Below, piece by piece: positions 11,277 to 24,350 of a stretch of DNA of 64,000 nt. The notes beneath the pieces are model-generated. The model did no database searches and was not told where the DNA came from. It saw only the letters and a program-made list of their open reading frames with translations. Numbering within the stretch: the stretch's first letter is position 1; each line of letters opens with the position of its first letter. Position numbers and translations under genes: made by a program. Source of the stretch: Nemertoderma westbladi (taxonomy: Eukaryota; Xenacoelomorpha; Nemertodermatida; Nemertodermatidae); NCBI GenBank assembly GCA_032718475.1, contig JAUCBJ010008787.1, forward strand, positions 1 through 64,000, in the 5' to 3' direction.

Positions 11277-12658
11277 CCTCCACTATATTGGAAAGAACTA
11301 CCCACTGAAATTCGTAGAATCCCGATACTCTCTAAATTTAAATTATAAATTAAAACTTAAGGGAATATATTTTATTTACCCAATAACCTAAAATAACTTA
11401 AACCATATTTGGTAAAATTGAACCTATATTATTGATAAACTTATACAGGATCGGTTCTATGTTCAGGCTATATCTAGTTGGTACACTTATCAAAACTTAT
11501 TCAGAAATTATGTGATAATACGATGCATTGTCTGTCTGTGAGTCTGTCTGTCTGTGAGTCTGTCCAAGCTATACGCTCCGACACACGAGCACCAATTGGA
11601 GCAAATGATATATCGATCGAAAGCTCTCGTCCTGAGCACGTAAACTATCGCTATCTCGAGGCTAATTTTCGCGTTAACCTGCATGAATGGGTATCTGGAG
11701 TTCGCCATTGAGGTTGTGTGTCAAAATCACAAAGTGATTCGAATATTCCTATTCGCAGTACAGGCCTCTAGCACATACACTCTGTATGCTGTGAGTACAC
11801 AGCAGTAAAGCAATTTTTTACATGCAATTTTTTACTTAGTTTACAAGCAGTAAAACCATATTATGGTTTTCCTTGTAGTTGGAGTCAACATTGCCTAGCT
11901 TTACAGGTCAGGTATTCTAGGTTCATTGATCAAGAAAACTTGCCACCTCCATGCAGCATAAAGGAGGTGCCACCTGTGGCTGCATAGACCCTCTTACTAA
12001 GGGCAAATTTGGTCCTGTAACTAGGACCCCCGTCGCCCTGTAATAGGGATGCCCTTGGTCGTGGATTTTTGGACCAATATTCTTATTGCAGGGGTATATG
12101 TCCTGACCAGTCAGATGGTGATCTACCAATGGCTGGTCAGGAGTAGAGTGTATGTTCTCATGTACAATCTGAGTGTACTTCACTGTGACTTGCAACTGGT
12201 AGCAGGGATAGAGGGCATGGCCCATCAGATGAGCTACACAGCCAATGGTGGGTCATGTGCGTGTGGGTCATGTGTGCAGGAATGGGTGATGGGCCTCATA
12301 TCTGTCTCCACTGCGATACCCACCCGGTGGAATGGCAAACCAGGGTGTTGTATTTGCCGCGGGAGCTGACTGCCAAAAACCGTGGATTACAACAACCAAA
12401 ACAAAAACTATGGATTACATTAGTAATGCGGAGGTCCGGCCACTAGAGGCCACTGGAATTACTGGACACAATTGGCCTCACAGGCGTCAGTTATCTCCTG
12501 TCCCACCCCCTACTTGAGAGAGATTGGCCAACAATTCTGTGAGTGCCTTTCCTGATGACCATATGACTATATTATATAAACAAGGAAGACAAGTGTGTGT
12601 GGGGGGGGGGGGGGGGACCATGCCACCATTCACCCCCGGCCTGCCATTTTCCGACACC
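11277..12658. other. no gene; CTGT-rich patch and a poly-G run
   Basis: Contains a CTGTCTGTCTGTGAG-type simple patch at about 11528-11565 and a 16-base poly-G at 12601-12616. Open frames are short and unrecognised. Confidence 0.5.
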
Positions 12659-12858
12659 CCTGATCTCGCGAAAGCCATGGGGGATAGGGATTTGTGTCGG
12701 TGCAACTTTGTTGATATAGCATGTTGGCATAGCATTCTTAATGCGCGCTGCATTGGGCTTACCAATTGTGGATTGCATGGTGGTGACCCAAAATATTTTT
12801 GTTTAATTCAGCATAGCATCTCAACATGCAGTTTAAATGCAGCAGGCCGATTATAGTA
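12659..12858 (+). mobile_element. LINE family A 3'-end fragment, degenerate
   Basis: About 200 bp resembling the last coding stretch and 3' UTR of the LINE at 16455-18125 and the fragment at 18274-18955 (shared words CATAGCATTCTTAATGC, CAGCAGGC, CCAATTGTG). No ORF left. Confidence 0.7.
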
Positions 12859-14070
12859 GTATAAGTGGAGTCAATAATGCCTACCTTTACAGTTTACATG
12901 TTGGCTATCATAAACACCAAATGATTCGATAATTCCTCTTTACAGTGTACTGAACTGTATATTTCGCAATAAGAGTTACGAATTGTTAAATTCCACTTGA
13001 TTTGATGAAAATGTGATATTTCGGGAACACCATCACAGTAGCAATGCTAGTAAATTGATGGTGATGATTGGAGGTTTCCAGTTAGGTTTAGGAGAAGGAA
13101 GGTTTGAAAACACTTTTTGTCTTGGGTTTCAATTGCCAAAGGTTAGTTATAGCTAATTAGAGCTAAATATTTAGTGGAAAGTGATTCGTTTTGGTGCAAA
13201 GTTTTAGTGTATTTGGTGGAGAAGGTGATTTTTATTGGTGGTGAAGTAAATCGTAGCCATTGTAATGTCAAGCCCATCTTTAAATCATTTTTTGAAATAC
13301 ATGTCATTGGGACTCCCTTCAAGGCTAATTGAAGGCTAATTGCTAAAAGGCTAATGCTGCCCGGGATGTTCATAGATTAGTGTTTTGTCATTTGGCTGTG
13401 TTTTGTCAATTATTCTCACTGACAGTTGACTGTCTAGTTAATTAATTGTTTGACATGTTTTATTATAAGAAGTTCACTTACCTTCTCCTTGAGTACATAG
13501 ATACACTCGAACCACACCAGTATTATGCTGCTGTAATTGATCCGAATGAGTGGAGCCCAGCAACCAATTGCTACCATGATCTCTGCTACTCATTATTAGA
13601 ACTCAGGCAAGTTACTAACATTAAGGATTACAAATAAAATAGTTAGTGGGTGTGGTTGTGCTGTAGGCTTAGCTTCTCCGGCTATAAGATAACATAGTAA
13701 TCCAGCAATATCTTGAGTTGGTATCCCGATGGATTAATTAGATATGAAATACTATGTATAGATGATCTTCCAGATTAATAATATATTAGTTATATAAACA
13801 TCAATGATACTTTTAAGTGGATCAACATAAAGGCAATAAAATAGAGTAAGTAGCCTGTATTTTGTTATAAATTAATTGACTCTTGTTAAAGAGACACAAC
13901 ATAAAAGTTATATATTATCTGGGGAATATATCAGACATCTATCTGAATGGATGGTAGTGCGTAACAGAGTTTGGTAACAAGAATCAGCGCCTACAGCCAG
14001 ATGGGGAATTTACATAGATGATGGAAAATGGTTGAACACTATCACTGACTCTATAGAGAAATGGTAACAT
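12859..14070. other. no gene seen
   Basis: AT-rich, non-coding; only short unrecognised frames. Confidence 0.5.
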
Positions 14071-14187
14071 ACATATATTCGGCTCAAAACTACTAGAATT
14101 AATCATAGCAACACATCCACAGTCTGCGACATATATTTGGCTCACAACTACTAGAATTAATCATAGCAACACATCCACAGTCTGCGA
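14071..14187. repeat. 58-bp tandem duplication
   Basis: Two adjacent copies of a unit starting ACATATATTCGGCTCA and ending CACAGTCTGCG, differing at a few positions. Confidence 0.88.
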
Positions 14188-14644
14188 TCAAACATGTAAA
14201 TCCCCCGAGCTGCAATAACACACGCATATACCATAACATTATAATATGTTTGTACATACAGCACTGTTTAAATTCCCACAAACTTAATTTGTTATTTTCA
14301 TGCAGTACGATTTTCCTTATGTACTTCTAAACGAAATATATTGAATACAAAAAACAAATAAGTTGTGAAATACAATTTAAATGGAATGAAATCATATAGG
14401 TGAGTATAATTATTACTGCTTCAGTAGACGAATTCTGGGAAAGTTAAATACACGTTTTATTATGGCAGCCTTTATCAGACATACAACATACCAGGCTTTG
14501 CATTGACACATTGCACTTTGAACTGTTTAAAATCACACTGGATTGCAAAATTGGTTTCATAGTAAAAATCGCATTAATGCTTTTGGGTTGGGAAATGGGG
14601 GGGAATTGAACACAGGTTATACATTGCATTACCTCGGGCTTTTA
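14188..14644. other. no gene seen
   Basis: AT-rich; nothing recognisable. Confidence 0.5.
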
Positions 14645-15350
14645 GTGACCTTTAGTCCAAATTGGTGGTGGTTTTTCCCCTTTTAGGATCCGGTTGCAAA
14701 TAATGCCAATAATGGACCAATAATGGTCTGTTCAGCCAGCACTCCTATTTTCCAAACCTCGCAGGGATTTCATATAATCCATACGCTTTATGATTGGACA
14801 TATTTTTTCATCTTCACTGAAGTTCGGCAGGTTATACAGATACAGATACATACAGATAGATTTATTTATACATTATGTAAAAACAATAACAAATACACCA
14901 AACAATGTACCGGTATAAAGGTATTGTCCAACATAACATATATGATTACCCCTAAAGCTTTGCAGCTTATTTCCAACGGGGTCCTTGGTACGTGTAAAGT
15001 ACCGTGTGTATATGGTATTCGTATGTAGTGCCTAGTATATGTTTTTTCCTTGTAGGGGTGGCCCTACTTTTATGTTTGGTAGATGCCCAATTGCAGAGTG
15101 ATTTAACATTGTGTTCTTATGACTATCAGTTTTTAGGTGTAAATTGGCATAACTTTTCCATTCAGATACCTCATTTATATTTTTTCAGGTAAGTCTTGAC
15201 TGTTGCTGTTACAATGCTGGTAGGCAGTTGTAATTTCCTGGCTGATGTTGTAAGTAACTTTGAGATCTTCTTTAACCTTCTCAAACTTGTTGATGTTTTC
15301 GGCTGTGGGTTGTTGCAGTTTTTACTTTAGGCTATCTTAAGATCTATACA
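14645..15350 (-). mobile_element. LINE family B fragment with nested CR1-like tail
   Basis: Nucleotide similarity, same orientation, to 26300-26835 of the complete family B element (shared words GACCTTTAGTCCAAATTGGT, TTTTCCTTGTAGGG, CAGGTAAGTCTTGA, CTGGCTGATGTTGTA). This corresponds to the N-terminal side of the RT domain. No open frame survives. It is interrupted at 14833-14991 by a fragment of another element. Confidence 0.8.
14833..14991 (-). mobile_element. CR1-like LINE 3' tail inserted into family B LINE
   Basis: Reverse complement of 23570-23710: the tail containing GCTGCAAAGCTTTAGGGGTA and ending in ATCT repeats. Both junctions with the host LINE can be read to within a few bases. 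Confidence 0.85.
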
Positions 15351-16454
15351 TTCCTTCTACTATGTGCGTGCATGCTTCTGCTTTTTTTTTTATACTGTGC
15401 CTTACCAACCATTGATCATAGCCATACCAGTTACTGTTTTGCTGAGTACAGTGATACCCTGCTGTAGCTTCTTTTGATCCGAGACCTACGAACTACACTA
15501 TAAACATCTTAAATAATATAAAACATAATAATGATATTTATGCAAAACTATATGGAAATAAACCAAATGGAAGCAGTCATCTTGATATCAATGAGAATAA
15601 TAAATTACAAATAAATAAAATTCAAAGATGGTAATAAAATTTAAATTACATCCAGACAATCACTAAGCTAAATTTGTTCGATTCTAACAATCAAATTATA
15701 GTGATACATGGTGTGGCCCATTGTTTAAATGTAAATTAAATTTTATTGACAATCTTTGTATTTTATTATTTTTATTGATCATGAAATCTACAAGCCACTA
15801 TCTAAATGGTCGATGTAAATCATTAATTTACACAAAATATGAATCGATGCGCAATATATCCTATATCCCATGAGGACTTCCAGAATGTTGATTCAAAATA
15901 TATGCGCCTCATGCTCATATATGGAACAGTATTTTTCAATAAAGAACATGTCAACCATACATAAGTTTTCAGCCTGTCTCAAAAGTGACTTATGACTTAC
16001 TCAGAAACTTTGATAACGAATAAGGATTTACCTTTGTGCTGGTCAATTACAACTAAATACATTACAAATTGTAATACAATATATTAATACTATAAACTGT
16101 AGTCTTAATATTATTTTTAATGCAATACACATACAGTAAATGTTTTGTCTTACAGTTTGCTCGTAAATTACACATCCTTTTAATTAATGCATAAATATAT
16201 TGATTAGTTAAGTCTGTGTGTATCTTGTTTTTGACGTTTCCTGGTTAACATACAAATTTTACTCACTAACACCTTCTTGGCGCCTCACTCATTCTCGTAT
16301 AACTAACTACTTGTCACCTCATCACTTTCTAACACCTTGGAGGCAACAACCTTCAAGCTCCGGCTTCTGTGTTGCCTCGATTTCCTCTTTAATCATCCAT
16401 CATACGGACTGGCCACGTCTATAGTTATAATAATATTATTGCTTGTAAGGCAAT
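15351..16454. other. no gene seen
   Basis: AT-rich non-coding DNA; no motif or repeat I can support. Confidence 0.5.
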
Positions 16455-18125
16455 CCCAGATATTCCCATTGGCGATATCTCCTTTGCAGAAGTGAAGGCT
16501 GCTGCAAAGAGCATTAAGACCAATCGTGCCAGTGGAGTAGATGGTGTTCCCCCTGAGGTCTTTAAAATACCTGAGTGTTTAAAGCTCATCTATCCCATCA
16601 TAGTAGACATGTACCGAACAACAAGAGTCCCACAAGAAATGAAAACAAATAAGTTGGTGCCAGTTCCCAAGAAGGGCAACCTAACACTCTATGGTTCTTT
16701 TCGTTGAATCTCATTGATCTCGATTGCTGCAAAGCTATACAATAGGATTCTATTAAATCGCATCAGGGATCCCATTGAGAGACTGCTCCGTGGAAATCAG
16801 AATGGGTTCCGTAAAGGTCGTGGGACCATGGAGCCCATTTTGGCACTTAGAAGGATAATTGAAGAGTTATCAAAAAAGAAAGACAGGCATCTGGCTGTTA
16901 TCTTTGTTGACTTCTTCAAGGCCTTTGATTCAGTATCTCGCTCACGTATGTTCAGCATACTTTCATTATATGGGATTCCTGATGAAATTATTGCAGCAAT
17001 CAGATCAGTATACGATGGTTCGACAACATTTGTGTCTACTGTTGACGGTGACACAGAACCATTTGAAGTGTTATGGGGCGTCCTCCAAGGAGACACACTC
17101 GCACCATTCTTGTTCATTATTGTGGTTGACTATGTTCTACGCATGTCCTTAGATCATTATAATGATGATGGGGTGATGATAACTCCACCTACTGGCTCCA
17201 GAAGTCGAGGAAATCCTGCCAAGTACCTAACTGATCTAGACTTTGCTGGTGACTTAGGAGTACTCTCAGAATCATTAGAGGGAGCCCAACGGCTCCTCAG
17301 CTCATTAGAACATGCTGCTTCTAGTGTTGGTCTTTTTATTAACTCCAGAAAGACCAAAATTCTGACAGTTAACTTTGAAAGTCCTCAGCAAATCTCTGAT
17401 CGGATGAGCATAAGCTCAAAGGATGGTATGCTTGAGCATGTGGACGACTTCTGTTACCTGGGATCATGGATCCGGAAGTCAGGTGAGGACCTTCGAATAT
17501 GTAAGGGAAAGGCATGGGCAGCCTTGAATAGGCTTTCCAGGATTTGGAAGTCACCGAGAATTAATCGAAAACTTAAGGTCCGATTATTTAGAGCAGCAGT
17601 AGTTCCAGTACTCCTCTACGGGAGTCCATGCTGGGCTCTAACTGCTGAGGACACCAAATCTCTGGATGGCACATTCACAAGAATGCTACGCCGGGTTCAT
17701 TGTGTCAAGTACAATGCACACATCTCCAACCAGACACTATATAACATTGGAGGTGTCTCATTAGTTCCCCCAAGCTTGACACTAGAACAAAATCGCCTCC
17801 GCTTTGCAGGACATTGCTTTCGCCGTGAGGACCAGCCAGTGCATAATCTTGTACTTTGGCAGCCTCATGGAGTGAATAAGCATGGTGGACAGCCCATGAC
17901 TTTCTTGAGACGCATCTTAAAGGACACTGGCCTTAAAGATGCGGATGATCTAGCAAATGTCATGGGTGATAGGGAGTTGTGGCCCTGCAATTTTGTTTAC
18001 AAGCCGGCACAGCATTCTTAAAATGCAGCTGCAATGCAGCATGCCGATCCTAGTAGTTGTAAGGCAATGAAATGTATCTGGTTGTGGGTGTAAGTAACAC
18101 TTGGAAATTAAAATGATTGATTGAA
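16455..18125 (+). mobile_element. LINE family A copy, 5'-truncated
   Basis: Non-LTR retrotransposon lacking its endonuclease. It starts in the segment just before RT (IGDISFAEVKAAAKSIKTN) and runs through RT and the conserved C-terminal region to a 3' UTR ending in a GATTGATTGAATT-like simple tail. RT architecture (LLYGS.C.., TRMLRR, RLRFAGHC, DR..W) resembles RTE-type elements; the clade is my inference. Confidence 0.88.
16492..18021 (+). pseudogene. family A LINE reverse transcriptase, dead
   Basis: Copies the element RNA at the target site in intact relatives. The frame is cut by a TGA at 16706-16708, where the copies at 32.8 and 57.6 kb have a glycine codon (FRGISL). After the stop it is open for 435 codons from 16714. 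RT motifs: NGFRKGRGTMEPILALRR, VIFVDFFKAFDSVSRSRM, GVLQGDTLAPFLF. The catalytic box reads DLDFAGDLGV, where the 57-kb copy has FADD, so a metal-binding Asp is lost. The C-terminal region includes LLYGSPCWAL and RLRFAGHCFRRED. Two independent lesions make it inactive. Confidence 0.9.
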
Positions 18126-18273
18126 TTACTTGGTATGGTATGTATGTGGGCATGATAATGAGAAAGAGAATTAGAGATGCTGAAAAATTGTATTAATATA
18201 GTTTATTAGTCCCATTATTTGATTGATTATTTTTATGTTCACGACCGTTGCACCCCTGGCTATCGGACAACCC

Positions 18274-18955
18274 GAGGACCTTCGAATACGTAAGGGAAAG
18301 GCATGGGCACTTGGGCAGCATTGAATGGTGTTTCCAGGATTTGGAAGTCACACAGATTACTTCTGAAAGTTAAGATTATTATTTATAACAGCAGTAGTAC
18401 CAGTACTCCTCTATGGGAGTCCTTGCTGGGCTCTAACTGGTGAGGACACTAAATCTCTGGATGATTCACAAGAATGCTACCTCGGGTTCACTGCAACAAG
18501 TACAATGCACACATCACCAATCAGATGCTGTATAACATTGGAGATGTCTCACTGGTTCTACAAGCTTGGAAGTTGAACAAATCAGCTTCTGCTTTGTTTC
18601 GACGTGATGACCAGTCTGTGCACAATCTTGTGGTTTGGAGGCCTCATGGAGAAAATAAGCATGGTGGATAGCCCATGACTTTCTTGAGACGCCTCTTAAA
18701 GGATACTGACCTTGAAGATGCAGATAATCTATCAAAGTCATGGGGCATAGGGAGATGTAGCGGTGGAATTTTATTGATAAGCCGGCATAGCATTCTTAAT
18801 GCACGCTGAATTGGGGTATGCCAATTGTGTATACCCAATTGCGTGCGTACCCAATTATCCCACCAATGCTATGGTGGTGGCAAAAAATATATATTTTTAT
18901 TTTTTAGCTAGCATATAGCATTTCAATGTCCACCTCCATTGCAGCAGGCTGATTA
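18274..18955 (+). mobile_element. LINE family A 3' fragment, degenerate
   Basis: Second partial copy directly downstream, same strand, covering the C-terminal RT region and 3' UTR. Shared words with the upstream copy include GAGGACCTTCGAATA, GGAAAGGCATGGGCA and GCCCATGACTTTCTTGAGACG. Several small indels destroy the frame. Confidence 0.85.
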
Positions 18956-21261
18956 TAGTATTATTGGTGGGGAAAATACCACATGGTTGTTTACCCAGGG
19001 AAGCAAATTATCATAAATTAACCCCCCCCCCCCCCCCCCCCCATGTAATGATCGAACTCAGCCCGAAACAAACTAAATCAACAGGGAAGCAAACACATAA
19101 TACTAATTGAAATTCCTTTGTGCAGTTGCTGTTGACAGGTTATTTTCTGCCATGCTCATCATATACCAGTTTACTTTGCTCCATGGACAGAACATATCTG
19201 ACTATCAGAATTTTTGAAGAGATGTGTATAGGGTGAAGTTCTTTCCTGTAACACCCGGTAGTCACGAATATAACATTTAGCACAAAACACATTATTGCAG
19301 TTATAATGTGTTTTGGGAAGAAATAATTAATTTCAGAAATATTAATAATAATAGTACAGACATAATTTTAGGCAAATTGTACACTACTATTTCTTTGAAT
19401 CTTAAAAATAAACAAATCTGAAAAAGTCATTACAAGAACAGACAAGTTTAGTTAGTATAGTAGATATTGTAATTACTAACATACTTTAAAGCCGTAGTAC
19501 AAACAGTTTACTGTAGACTAACATTTTTCATTGTTGTTTTACTTTAATACTGTAAATGATGTTACTTTTATCATAGAAATCAATTTATAGTCTTATTTTA
19601 GGTCTTCAAATTAATAAACTGTGCTGATATTGAGGGAAATTGAATTATTTATTCAATTTATGGAACCACATGTTTCTCTTTGATTATCATATATGGGAGA
19701 ATAGTAAATTGGAGTTGAAGAACAACTGCAAAGTCAGTAATAAATATAGTTAAGAAGTTAAGAAAAAGTTACATTATATTCGATATTTTATGTTAAGTAC
19801 ATTTAAAGTTTGTAGGCATAATTATCAATTAAACTAAAAGTAAAGGATTGGCAATCCCAAGTACAGGGTGATGATGGTTGTAACAATGTGTTAATTCTTC
19901 CAAATATTTAATCGCTTGTGGTTGTGGCTATTGTTCCAGCTCCCCTACAGATCTCCCTCCATGGACTCTATTATAGGCCATGCTCCCCCCCCCCCCCCCT
20001 TTCACACTTTTGTTGTTTATATGTACAGCAGTATTACCGGTCTCCCTATAGGCCTACCATTCATTGTATATTTTATTGTACCGTTCACCAGTATTGGTGT
20101 TTATTGTCTGATGGTTTATTGTTTATATGAGTTACCGCCATCCATTATCTTACATTATTGATATTGAACCAAACATATTATCTTATGTTTTTCATCACAC
20201 CATTTGCCCTCTCCACTATACAGTCCTGGACCAGTCGGATCTATTGGGATCCGCACAGCTATCTAGCAGAGCAAAACTTAGAAAAATATGAATATTAACT
20301 GAATAATATAAAACACATTGAGGAATAGCTTAAATAGGAATAAATATAAATAGTAAGCAACTAACTATATATCAAAAGAGAATAATAATTAATGGAATTT
20401 GAAATGAGAAACAATCAGTCAACAGTGGATATTTTATATTGAAGTCGATGCACTGGATGATTCTAATGGACATTTCTGTAACCGAGCCAGCTCTTATCCT
20501 ACTATCCTACTGGCTGAAAGACAGAAGCTAACAAAATCACTAGCTAGCTAATTGGCTTCCCATTAATGTGGGATTAATCCATAGAATTTATTCCCTTTAT
20601 TCACACATCTCCATGACAATACTTTCTTCCACACTGCAGATGTTAAACATGGGAGTAAAATAGAACAACGATAATGCACTCCTGGTCATTTTGAGATGAA
20701 AATTTGTACTATATTCTGGTTCACATATCCAGCATATCAGCAGATATCACACTGTTTTGTGATATTATTATAATAGTGCAATGTTTGAGCTGGATAATGG
20801 ATAATTAATGAAAGGTGAATGAACATAATACTGCAATTGTATGCCAAAGGTAAATTTTGATCCAAGAATTGTTGTGATATTAAATTATTTGGGTATAAAA
20901 TTAATATTAAAATAACATTTATTGTGAGCATATAAGAGGCCTAATAAGGAGTTTAGAAGTTTAGATTGCATTATTTGTGCTTATCTCCAGCAAACAAAGA
21001 GACAAAATGTCAACATTATATCAAAAATTTTAAATAAATAAAACATGAATATGATGAAGAACATGTAGATAAAACAAGTACACAGCCGATAATCTCACAA
21101 AACTACAACGAGAAGCAGTGAACTCTATTAGGAGGCAACGACACACGGGTCGTGAACACATTCTACGAATACAAGATAAAGGTTCACAAAGATTTGTTAG
21201 AACGGAGAAGTCTGATTACATTAACAAAGTAGAACACTATGTAAATGACAATGAGACATTT
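18956..21261. other. no gene; two poly-C runs
   Basis: AT-rich non-coding DNA. Poly-C at 19022-19042 (21) and 19985-19999 (15). The word CAGGGAAGCAAA occurs on both sides of the first run (near 18997 and 19082). Confidence 0.5.
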
Positions 21262-22690
21262 GAAACAGCCGGAACAACGACGAGTTGGAGCGAATACGGT
21301 GTACAGTGAACGGGAGGTACCCGGGGCCGGGACAACGGCAAGGAGCAGCGAATATGGCGAACAGGGCGTCCTGTACACCTGCCTGGAGCTGGAACAATGA
21401 TGAGGGCAGAGTAGGAGCGAATACGGTATCGGTGTACAGAGAACGGGAGGTACCCGGGGCTGGAACTACTACCATGAGGATGTCCCAACATTAATTATTG
21501 TCCTGACTTTAATTTGAATATTTTTTATCAGTATATCCTACTTGAGTCAGGTTTGTTGGAAAAACCGAGATTTCGTGACATTTCCTAAAATTTAATGGGC
21601 CATTTAATGAGCGTGTCTTTTAAGCAACAGCGAAAACGACATTTACATGGCTATGTTAGTTTTCGTGCTGTGGTCCCTTTCAGGCACCCATCTCCGGTAT
21701 TTTTCTTGCAAAAATTTTCAGAAGTTTTTATGGCTACTAAAATTAATTTATTTGCGGTATATAGCGGTTTTTGGACACTGATCACGATTATAGAACTCAA
21801 ATATAAGATTCAAAATTTTTTTTAGTAATTTTGAATGTGCCCTCTTGGGCACGAAAAAAAACAAGTAGTGCAAATATGATAATGAAAAATCACCTCAAAA
21901 TCAAATTGATTTATGACCATATAGGTTTTTTGCGATGCTAATCACAAATATGACACTGAAATATATTGTACATTGTTGATCAGGGAATTTTTGGATATGT
22001 GTCAATGACACTCAAAAATATCGTATTATCCAACCAAGTTATATTTTTGCTGTTTGAAATATTATGCTACTTGTATTTTTACGTCCCACCACACGAGCAC
22101 CAAAAATTATAGTTATGAGTTAGTCCGAGTCAACGAAAGTGGTTGGGATATGATAACTCGTGGAGCCCGAATGGCAATCTCGTGTCTCTACGCTAAATGC
22201 TTTCTAGTAAGATAGTTTAACCAACTCTGTTAGGCAACCAAACATCGTTCAACCTTCAGTCGTTTCTAACAGCGCCTTGCAGCAATACATAAGCGACTAC
22301 GTCGCCACTAGTTCCGGTATCATTGTTAGCATTTTATCGAATCACACACTCATTCTCAGACCCCCATGATGAGCATTAACACTAACCGTTGGTCGATTCC
22401 TTGACTACACATCTGATACGGCCCATACAGATACAATGTCATTCTCCTCTTGCCTGAACCCGCCAGGTCATAATATCTACTGTATGTAGGCCTACACGTA
22501 CATCATTTTCTTCCTTTGTCAGTACCGTCGTAGAAGGCTTAATGGGACATTCTCATGGGCGTTCCGGCTCGCAGCTCCCTGGCTGCAGGTACTCCCATTC
22601 GCCGTATTCGCTCCTCCTTGCCGTTGTTCCGGGAACCCCTGTTCACTCTTCCTTGTGCCTTGCTGTTTTCCCGTTCACTCTCCGTTTGCT
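21262..22690. mobile_element. fold-back (inverted-repeat) element, ~1.4 kb
   Basis: Left arm 21262-21490 and right arm 22536-22690 are reverse complements in part: the CCATGAG(G/A)ATGTCCCA block near 21473 pairs with 22541-22558, and the GGAGCGAATACGG / ACAACGGCAAGGAG blocks pair with 22600-22630. The left arm contains about three imperfect tandem units with GAACGGGAGGTACCCGGGG. The 1.05-kb interior has no transposase frame. Confidence 0.65.
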
Positions 22691-23149
22691 GTATAAATAA
22701 GCAAGTATACAGTGCTGCATTGCTAGTACCGGTGACTGCTGCACTGTACTGCTGTACTACAGTACTAATATAGCAGTCCTGCAGTAACAAACTGCCCCAA
22801 TTTATACAAAGATAGTATTAACTATCTGAATGTTGATATAAATTGAATTCGGAGGCGTATAGTGACGTCATGACCAATCACAGATCGTTTTCATATTTTG
22901 AATAATTTTTAAACTGAAAACACAAATATCTCGGCTATTTTAGCATCTTATTGAATTCTGTAAACGCCATTGTGTTTCTGTGATATTATTGCATCTAATT
23001 AATCTGGTTTTGAATTTGAGTCGTGAACCCCATTGTATTTTCAACAACACACATTACACACAAATTGGTGGAGCTGCTATGGGGCCTGCGTATTCTTGTC
23101 TTACACAGACCTATTCGGAGCTGAATTTATAGATACTGCACTGCAGTTA
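22691..23149. other. no gene seen
   Basis: Non-coding; short CAGTACTG-type palindromes only. Confidence 0.5.
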
Positions 23150-23707
23150 TAAATGCCCCTAAACATTTAGATAGATATAAACTTCTACTTCTAACTTCTA
23201 CCTCCCGAATTGTAAATCCTTTGAATCTGATACTTTCTTTTTTAACGGCATAAAAAATTGGAACGCTCTGCCTAATGAAATTAAAAACCTAAATAATCAA
23301 CATTCTTTTAAATCTGCAGGTAAATCTCATCTCCGTGTGCAATGTAAAAATAGGTACAATAGTCCTACAGTAAGTTATTAGTTTATTAATTATTTACTAT
23401 TTATACTGTAATTACGTTTTATAATAAATTGTTCTGTACATTACATCTTTATCGTTGAGTCGGACATTGTCACGCTCTCGGTAAAGTTGTACATGTACAT
23501 AGTGTAATTACGTTTTATATTGGTTTTAGGTTAGCGTAGTGTAATATTGTATTTGTAACCAAGTAACATAAAGGACCCCCTTGGAAATAAGCTGCAAAGC
23601 TTTAGGGGTAATCCTATATGTTATGTTGGACAATACCTTTATACCGGTACATTGTTTGGTGTATTTGTTATTGTTTTTACATAATGTATAAATAAATCTA
23701 TCTATCT
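23150..23707 (+). mobile_element. CR1/L2-like LINE 3' end
   Basis: A frame around 23240-23380 reads FFNGIKNWNALPNEIKNLNN then HSFKSAGKSHLRVQ, the conserved C-terminal end of CR1/L2/jockey ORF2 (F-x-x-R/G-x-x-x-x-W-N-x-L-P). The 3' UTR ends in (ATCT)n at 23695-23707, typical of CR1/L2 tails. Confidence 0.75.
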
Positions 23708-24350
23708 AAACGGTTTCGGGATGATGGAATTGGACTGACGTTAACACACACTGACGACGAAATCAATTGTTTTATTGATCATCTAAACGCCATGGTTAAA
23801 CCGGGAAAAATTAAATTTAAATTAGAAGAGAGAGGTAGAACAGTTAACTATTTAGATCTTACAATTTACATAGATGAGAGAGGTTTTATTCAAACAAAGC
23901 TGTATAGTAAACCAATAGATGTTCACCAATACATTGCCCAAGCTCTGCACACCAACCAAAACAACTCACAATTCACAACAACTCACAAACAGTTCACAAT
24001 TTAATGATTTATTTGATTCTTTAATCGAATATGTATCTGCATTTGTTGCTAGGGGGTGGAATATTCAGGATGTGTGTGAACAATTTGGAAAGACTCTAAT
24101 TATGACGCAAAAACAAGCACTAGAACCAAAAAATACGCAAAAACGATAACAAGAAGAAACCAATTTACTACGTAGCTGAGGTGGCTCCAAAACTAGGAAA
24201 TCTGGCGGAAATAATAAGCAAAAACGCAAGTATATTGAATGACAACGTAATTACACGCAAGCTCAATTATGTGAATTATGAGTTTAGAGTAGTACATCGA
24301 AGGGCCCCAACTTTGAAAACAATGATTCCACCCTCAAAACTACATACATA
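23708..24350 (+). pseudogene. Penelope-like element RT fragment
   Basis: The open frame around 23708-24004 shows KRFRDDG at its start, then KFKLEERGRTVNYLDLTIYI and TKLYSKPIDVHQYI, matching the Penelope-like RT order (RF-x-DD, YLDLTI, Y-x-K-P-x-D-x-H-Q-Y). After a frameshift near 23990 further pieces appear (FVARGWNIQDVCEQFGKT; HRRAPTLKTMIPPSKL). The GIY-YIG endonuclease expected next is absent, so the copy is 3'-truncated. Alternative: another RT with the same motif order, but the HQY signature favours Penelope. Confidence 0.7.

Noticed and set aside
15900-16440. 16218-16424 ORF as a host exon
   Set aside because: 68 codons, low complexity of context, no domain and no convincing splice sites.
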